Positions 61,501-64,000 of a DNA stretch of 64,000 bases are shown in pieces. The notes beneath the pieces are model-generated. The model searched no databases. It was not told where the DNA came from and saw only the letters and a list, made by a program, of their open reading frames with translations. Source of the stretch: Ophthalmolycus amberensis (lineage: Eukaryota; Chordata; Actinopteri; Perciformes; Zoarcidae). The position numbers and the translations under genes were made by a program. Where the stretch lies: contig JAFEUB010001017.1 of assembly GCA_024529925.1 (NCBI GenBank), positions 357,501-421,500 of the forward strand, read 5' to 3'. Numbering within the stretch: position 1 is the stretch's first letter; the number at the start of each line of letters is the position of its first letter.

Positions 61501-61586
61501 TTTCTCATCATCATTCAGCTCAGATGCCTCGATTTCACTCTCCTGCCTCTTTTTCCGGCCTCGGCGACGTTTTGCTAAGGGAGAAC
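33755..61586 (-). CDS. zmym4: zmym4-like MYM zinc-finger gene with tripled finger cassette, 35 phased exons (5' end uncertain)
   Basis: ZMYM4-group proteins are nuclear chromatin/SUMO-associated factors built from MYM (TRASH-like) zinc fingers and a C-terminal Crypton-derived DUF3504 domain. Thirty-five minus-strand exons can be joined here with matching phases. In order, they encode an acidic region with RRRGRKKR; three finger cassettes (A 60,647-57,247, B 55,809-50,840, C 50,264-47,293); five more fingers (46,994-41,367); a proline-rich VLPVPVPMYVPLPMNMY segment (39,745-38,915); a low-complexity linker; and the DUF3504 region ending VRILAVRELQGQD (37,570-33,755). That makes about 20 fingers instead of 9-10. 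The first recognised exon has an open acceptor, so the true N-terminus lies upstream or is the ATG at 61,632. A 10-bp deletion shifts frame in the exon at 50,096-50,264. I favour zmym4 over zmym2/3 from the C-terminal sequence and the ak2 linkage. Confidence 0.82.
37654..39080 (-). CDS. zmym4: zmym4 linker exons (38,915-39,080 and 37,654-37,898)
   Basis: The first exon continues the proline-rich tract (LPVPVFLPIPTVRSAKEEIQ). The second is Ser/Pro/Asp-rich (SDHSSNCSDDLDSDHQ...TSFGSLSRP) and probably disordered. The phases (1 between them, 0 out) fit the exons on both sides. Intron 37,899-38,914 holds no recognised element apart from a T-run. Confidence 0.78.
39633..40936 (-). CDS. zmym4: zmym4 exons for Ser/Thr linker and VPVPVP segment
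   Basis: Four exons: 40,817-40,936 (SSPVIANVISLASALSRQP), 40,149-40,186 (VSVPDIHTKVVGH), 39,911-40,028 (ASVQTVPRELKNKAMLCTPL, then QTVDSESQT) and 39,633-39,745 (NFVPKVIVLPVPVPMYVPLP). The PVIANV-SLAS and KNKA-LC-P segments and the valine-proline tract are shared landmarks of ZMYM2/3/4 proteins between the last MYM finger and DUF3504. Confidence 0.8.
40238..40640. repeat. Probable fish interspersed repeat ('GTTTTCGTTT' type)
   Basis: Sequence with GGCTACATCCACACGTTG and repeated AAAACGCA/GCGTTTT motifs resembles a common fish interspersed family. Boundaries are not defined. Confidence 0.35.
41367..43349 (-). CDS. zmym4: zmym4 MYM fingers 17-20 (four exons)
   Basis: Exons 43,203-43,349 (LPCAQCRCIIRVTPKVIQKK), 42,929-43,079 (NFVCGLACSQEF, CEYCKYERIIRDVKK), 42,656-42,828 (WGELCGSCAYCCS, KKFCSEDCSANYN) and 41,367-41,502 (CDTCGRNRKLRQSLP, KHFCDRSCLLHFC). 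Each finger follows the MYM pattern C-x2-C...F-C-x3-C. They correspond to the last four fingers of the canonical protein and are present once only. Confidence 0.88.
43517..43968. mobile_element. Small non-autonomous hAT-like element in zmym4 intron
   Basis: The ends are CAGGGGTGGGGTAAGAATCC and the inverted GGGATTCCCACTCCTA. The flanks ATGAATCT (43,509-43,516) and ATGAATCG (43,969-43,976) match at 7 of 8 positions, consistent with an 8-bp target duplication. There is no ORF. Confidence 0.65.
44600..46600. repeat. GC-rich, internally duplicated insertion of unknown type in zmym4 intron
   Basis: Three separate local duplications occur within 2 kb. An AGATGGCGG(C/A)GTCGAGTGAC unit is present twice at 45,000-45,120. 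A unit with AATACCTC...GCGACAGT...ACGGGAAT is present twice at 45,530-45,690. An 85-bp unit with CGAAGAGAGCGTTTGCGTGC is present about 2.5 times at 46,238-46,430. The base composition is unlike the flanking intron. A solo LTR is one candidate, but I could not define terminal TG...CA ends or a target duplication. The ORFs here are not convincing. Confidence 0.5.
46879..46994 (-). CDS. zmym4: zmym4 MYM finger 16 exon
   Basis: Encodes ALLDCDQCGKTTLPACHLAM and SNASIRNFCTLTCAMSFK. It accepts phase 1 and leaves in phase 0. Because every cassette ends in phase 1, any of exons 57,247, 50,840 or 47,293 could splice into it in frame. Confidence 0.88.
47293..50264 (-). CDS. zmym4: zmym4 cassette C: linkers plus five MYM fingers (canonical copy)
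   Basis: The exons are 50,096-50,264 (repeat linker), 49,652-49,756 (IKEEPIDEEYNHNLP... IKDEPKAG), 48,846-49,081 (CSNCKRVLRDGETAYQRKG), 48,509-48,689 (GTMKDFCSQTCLSS), 48,053-48,247 (VVTKLCSNPCF, CENCRSCC) and 47,293-47,440 (PCAMCRTSHLMSYMFENKN). IKEE and IKDE are SUMO-attachment consensus sites, as in ZMYM2/4. Only this cassette has the IKEEP exon and the LKIGSVFS lead-in, so it is the one that aligns with the ordinary protein. The introns here are short. Confidence 0.88.
50115..50248 (-). repeat. Coding minisatellite, 36-bp units with one 26-bp unit (frameshift)
   Basis: Plus-strand units begin GATGGCTTCACCTCTTTAAC at 50,115, 50,151, 50,187 and 50,213. Unit lengths are 36, 36, 26 and 36 bp. 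The units encode PSPDENDVKEVK. The 26-bp unit lacks 10 bp, which puts TGA in frame shortly afterwards. The exon is 169 nt, whereas its neighbours' phases (1 in, 0 out) need a length of 3n+2; the undeleted length, 179, would fit. Confidence 0.9.
50840..55809 (-). CDS. zmym4: zmym4 cassette B: linker plus five MYM fingers
   Basis: The exons are 55,739-55,809 (ERENADRSKRKIRATPTIQI; the acceptor may be 3 nt further in), 55,284-55,510 (VVCSGCGKRMHRGEILYQTK), 54,625-54,808 (GTMKELCSATCLAS, CRMCAKLC), 53,721-53,924 (RTQRLCSDACFINYHR, CDVCSS) and 50,840-50,990 (RLCPMCQTPQRLSDMVENKN). Exon order, finger spacing and splice phases (1, 0, 2, 0, 0, 1) repeat those of cassettes A and C. The last intron has been enlarged by a hAT fossil and a satellite. 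Confidence 0.87.
51200..51874 (-). pseudogene. TTF-type zinc-finger hAT transposase fossil (ZMYM1/THAP12-like relatives)
   Basis: The minus strand starts MTMEQPSTSATVARRLNP and continues with WYTRKPWLAGC...NAVFCFPCVLF, the TTF-type zinc finger found at the front of a hAT subgroup. The frame shifts near 51,540 (into MKHLSEKIRKHENTRTHID), continues through LGKVDDGHRLAVKKHEEVDK, then shifts again near 51,325 (into GHDETDSSDNPGVFKGLVDF). The catalytic core is missing. This is a broken transposon copy in an intron of zmym4, not a zmym4 exon. Confidence 0.75.
52369..52990. repeat. 179-bp tandem satellite, about three units, ending in an inverted piece
   Basis: TATTTGAAGTGTAATAAAAAG recurs at 52,631 and 52,810, a 179-bp period. 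A more diverged copy begins at about 52,459, with a partial one at 52,369. After the last unit, AAATATCCATTTATTAGATA (about 52,965-52,990) is the reverse complement of a segment of the repeat. The two matching ORFs here are repeat artefacts. Confidence 0.85.
53147..53178. repeat. (TTA)n microsatellite
   Basis: A TTA/ATT run next to an imperfect inverted AATAATATTATT segment. Confidence 0.85.
55955..56803 (-). mobile_element. hAT transposon remnant with BED-type finger, in zmym4 intron between cassettes A and B
   Basis: The left end is CAGGGGTATTCAATTAAG and the right end CTATTAGTGACCCCTA. The flanks CTTTAAGT and ATTTAAGT differ at one of 8 positions. On the minus strand (56,336-56,560) it encodes KREVDRENRAFNKEWTDSYL and PLCLICSDTVAIIHCANVKR, then HYETKHAN. 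This is the N-terminal finger region of a GTF2IRD2/Charlie-like hAT transposase. It is related to, but clearly different from, the element at 16,891-18,308. The catalytic region is absent. Confidence 0.8.
56958..56984. repeat. (AAAT)n microsatellite
   Basis: About seven AAAT/AATA units. Confidence 0.85.
57247..60647 (-). CDS. zmym4: zmym4 cassette A: linkers plus five MYM fingers
   Basis: The exons are 60,574-60,647 (KLIAAVTGMKEVKISIPKLD), 60,111-60,266 (FKAPVHISQLSSE...KDKPTDAK), 59,577-59,737 (MNCSHCKKSMMKGQTAYQKK), 58,817-58,973 (GTMKDFCSPTCLLSF, LCTMCSKAC), 58,527-58,721 (AFHTFCSDSCLGDF, CEHCGTTFC) and 57,247-57,406 (HQCTMCQTSLPVSDMFDFKS). The four finger exons align one-to-one with those of B and C and keep identical phases. 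The linker exons of A, B and C all end at a GTGAGTAT donor. Confidence 0.87.
61125..61586 (-). CDS. zmym4: zmym4 acidic N-terminal exon with AT-hook-like basic patch
   Basis: It begins after a CTCCTCTAG acceptor with SPLAKRRRGRKKRQESEIEA and becomes strongly acidic (DGDDDMNVDFDMDMDTDEDI). It ends Q-K-K-G at a GTGAGC donor in phase 1, which fits the exon at 60,647. It needs an upstream exon ending in phase 1. That could be an unrecognised zmym4 first exon, or the DUF3504 exon at 62,889-64,000, which ends in exactly that phase. Alternatively, translation may start at the in-frame ATG at 61,632. Confidence 0.7.
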
Positions 61587-61929
61587 CTAGAGGAGCAACC
61601 GGTACATATGAGAAGAGTATCAACGCTCTCATTATTTATTTCTTATCACTGCATTTCCATTCAGCCAGAGAAGTCAGACATTTTCCTCTCCATTTGGTTC
61701 TATTGTGGTTATTTTCAATCCATAAACACATTTTTTAAATCTTTGTCACTGTTCACCAGGTGGAGGATGAGTTGGACTCTCAGTAAGTTGAACATGGCTA
61801 AGAATATAAGTGCTCAAGACACAGCGAAGTCTTTTTGTTAAATGATCTATACTATAGGTCATGCCCTTGACATGTTTTTTTTGTATTCCATCTCCTTTGT
61901 TCATGACTCTCATTCTTGAGTGAAATTAA

Positions 61930-61935
61930 TTTATT
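61930..61935 (-). terminator. Possible polyadenylation signal (AATAAA) for the DUF3504 gene
   Basis: AATAAA on the minus strand about 490 nt after the TAG at 62,425. The assignment is tentative. Confidence 0.3.
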
Positions 61936-62424
61936 AATTTAAATGAATTAAGATGAATAAATTATGTTACTCAACGAGCAACACATCAACCACTCACATG
62001 ATTTTGATCGACCCTGCTCTACTCATAAAAAAAGATGCCGTTAGCCGGTTCCCAGATCTATTTAATTACATCACTACGTCAACGAGCGCTTGAGCAACAT
62101 TTCAACGACCACACTTGGCCGTTTTTGCTGCTTTTTTTGCTTGCAGTGTGAACATAGCATTAGTGTCAAGTTCATAGAGATAACACTAGTCCTTGTATAT
62201 GGCATAAGAATTTACATTAAAGGAAAATGCACTCCAAAACACTGTTCAAAAACAAATGTCGGTGGTGCTTATGTTATGGTGAATCTTTCTCAGTCCGGAG
62301 GGTAATCTTGTGCCAGTGGAAGAAAATGTAGTAATGCGTATTACCAGCTTCAATGCCACTGAAAATGTCTGCATGGAAAACGACTATAACACAGATCATT
62401 GTGTAGATGGAGAGAGTGCGTCTA

Positions 62425-62513
62425 CTACATACTGCTCATCAGATGAGAACTTTCTGATTCCTCAGCATCACGGTTTCCAGGGTTGTGCTGCTTAACAGCC
62501 GGCTCCAATTCAT
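62425..62513 (-). CDS. Putative terminal exon of the DUF3504 gene
   Basis: The acceptor CCTTCCTTTGAAG precedes ATGAATTGG. With the G left by the previous exon, this reads DELEPAVKQHNPGNRDAEES and ends SSHLMSSM-stop. An acidic tail directly after the recombinase-like domain is usual in this protein family. Confidence 0.5.
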
Positions 62514-64000
62514 CTTCAAAGGAAGGCAAGATATGGAAAGAGTCACGGCAACGATAGGATAATGTTATGTTGATTACAATCTGATTTGAATATTCAGTTT
62601 GAAGAAAAAGAAGAAAAAGAAAAAGAAAAAGAAGAAGAAAAAGAAGAAGAAAAAGAGAAAAAGAAGAAGAAAAAGAGAAAAGAAGAAGAAGAAGAAAGAA
62701 GAAGAAGAAGAAAAAGAAGAAAAAGAAGAAAAGAAGAAGAAGAAGAAGAAGAAGAAGAATGCAAGTTTAAATACGTAACATTTTAAAATAAAAGAGATCA
62801 GCTCTGCAAACGCTTTTTGGAAGCATAAGCAGTCAAGATGTTTGTTTCAGTAACACTTTTCAAAACAAAACAACACAAAAAACATTTTAACTGGACACTC
62901 ACCTGGAATCTGAATTTGCGCGAGAGATTTCCCTTCGAATCTTTCGAGAGATCCGTCCTCCAGCGCTGACAGCAGCTCTGAGATTCTTGCGATGTCACCA
63001 GCCGCCTCCAGCGTCTGATAATATTCCCTGTCGGTCGGAATGTCCCACCCCAACAGCTTGGCTAGCTGATCGAGCTCGTCGCTCGTGAGCCCGAGAATCT
63101 GGAAAACTCTTGCAATGTGCTTGTGGAAAAATGGCGAGCGCAGGATCGCCTTGTTCTTCGCGCCGCAACGAGCTGTAAATGTGACGGTGCACCGCTGTCC
63201 GTAGAAGAAGCTCGTGCACGGGGCATCCGGGATCCCGAATAAGAAGGGGTTGTTTTCATGCACGCCGCATGCTTCTCTCTTGTTCACGAGCAGAGTGATG
63301 GCAGCGAGCAGTTTAGGGTTCAGCGTAACGGAAACTTTTTGGCCTCTGCTGCTCATGACTTTGATCTTCACTGTGGTCTTGGACAGGATTTGCTCGAACT
63401 GAGGCTGGTCTACGGCCGCGTCCTTGTGAAGCTCGGCCTCTTCCAGCTCCTTGAACGACTTGAGCGTTGCTTCTGAGACTTGGGCCATGTTTCTGTTCAA
63501 GATGGACACTTGCGCAACAGTGACCCTGAGAAGCGCAGCGTAGACCGGAGGACTTTCGTACAATGTCAGGCTTTCTACTGCAGAAGCTGCGGTCTCCTCC
63601 ATGCACCGATAGAAAAGCTGCACATCGTGGATGAACGGTACGGTTGGCGTGCTGTCTTTCGATACGACCGGATAGACATAGCACCATTCTTTCGCGCACA
63701 ACTTCATGAATGCATCCGCTTCGTCTATCATCCTGCTGCCGGCGTCCCCTTTACAAGCTCTGGCGAAGTTGATGTCGCCAATTTTCTTGAGCGAATTCCC
63801 CAAAAACTTAATGCAGCTTGGTTTCTCATAGGACTTCGTCTCCTCGTTGAAGCCAGCAAGCTCTCTCACGGCTTCGACAAGTTTGCTGAAGTTCTCGGGT
63901 TTCACGGCGTCTTCAAAGCTACATATCGACATTTGCTTTAACCTCAACAGGAGCCGTCCCATTTGCCTCAGCTTGTGTTTGATGAGTTGAATTCTGCGTG
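62425..64000 (-). CDS. Crypton-derived DUF3504-type gene, 3' part (partial at window edge)
   Basis: The minus-strand frame is open from the window end (HKLRQMGRLLLRLKQMSICS upstream of and across the ATG at 63,962) to a donor at 62,889 (ATTCCAG|GTGAGTGT). It resembles the multi-copy fish proteins with tyrosine-recombinase-like domains: VKPENFSKLVEAVRELAGFN, then ENNPFLFGIPDAP, SDELDQLAKLLGWDI and EGKSLAQIQIP. The attacking Tyr region (REYYQ) is present. The second catalytic Arg of the usual LRKHIA segment appears replaced (FHKHIA), so activity is unlikely. An exon at 62,425-62,513 joins in phase and adds DELEPAVKQHNPGNRDAEES before a stop. The start and N-terminal part lie outside the window. 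It is on the same strand as zmym4 and directly upstream of it. Confidence 0.7.
62605..62759. repeat. (GAA)n purine-rich microsatellite
   Basis: Imperfect GAA/AAAGAA repeats over about 155 bp between the DUF3504 exon and its putative terminal exon. Confidence 0.9.

Noticed and set aside
62310..62495. 61-codon plus-strand ORF
   Set aside because: It is antisense to the putative terminal exon of the DUF3504 gene and shows no independent evidence.

Overview
This window looks like teleost nuclear DNA, probably from a spiny-rayed fish. It has short coding exons bounded by GT-AG introns, many long CA, GT and CT microsatellites, several hAT-type DNA transposons, a 5'-truncated LINE and the 'AAGTAC' type of small fish repeats. 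The gene order rnf19b - ak2 - zmym4 fits the vertebrate RNF19B/AK2 neighbourhood. No bacterial, organellar or CRISPR features are present. Gene names come from recognising protein motifs by eye; exon joins were checked by hand for splice sites and reading-frame phase.

Layout. At 1-125 (minus) is the start of the rnf19b coding sequence. From 126 to about 22,100 there is no further coding gene that I can support. This stretch holds microsatellites, a long near-perfect palindrome (1,398-1,913), one BED-finger hAT (7,719-9,062), a LINE 3' end (about 11,478-11,950), a CpG-rich block (14,700-15,130) that may be a remote 5' exon or promoter, and a hAT nested inside another hAT (15,960-18,365). From 22,204 to 29,787 (minus) lies a complete six-exon ak2, whose first intron carries a second, inverted copy of the 7.7-kb hAT. 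From 30,909 to 32,761 (plus) are remnants of a C-type lectin-like receptor: an ITIM-bearing tail exon and two lectin-domain pieces, probably broken. From 33,755 to 61,586 (minus) is a zmym4-type MYM zinc-finger gene that I could phase across 35 exons. From 62,425 to the window end (minus) is the 3' part of a gene encoding a Crypton-derived, tyrosine-recombinase-like (DUF3504-type) domain.

The main observation is in zmym4. The usual block of five MYM fingers, encoded by four exons, is present three times in tandem (cassettes A, B and C). The gene would therefore encode about 20 MYM fingers instead of the usual 9-10. Each cassette plus its linker exon has symmetric phase 1-1 ends, so whole cassettes could be skipped without breaking frame. 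The linker exon of cassette C contains a 36-bp coding minisatellite in which one unit has lost 10 bp, shifting the frame. That is an assembly error, a polymorphism, or a real lesion that cassette skipping could bypass. The introns also hold two BED/TTF-type hAT fossils, a 179-bp satellite and a GC-rich repeat-dense insertion.
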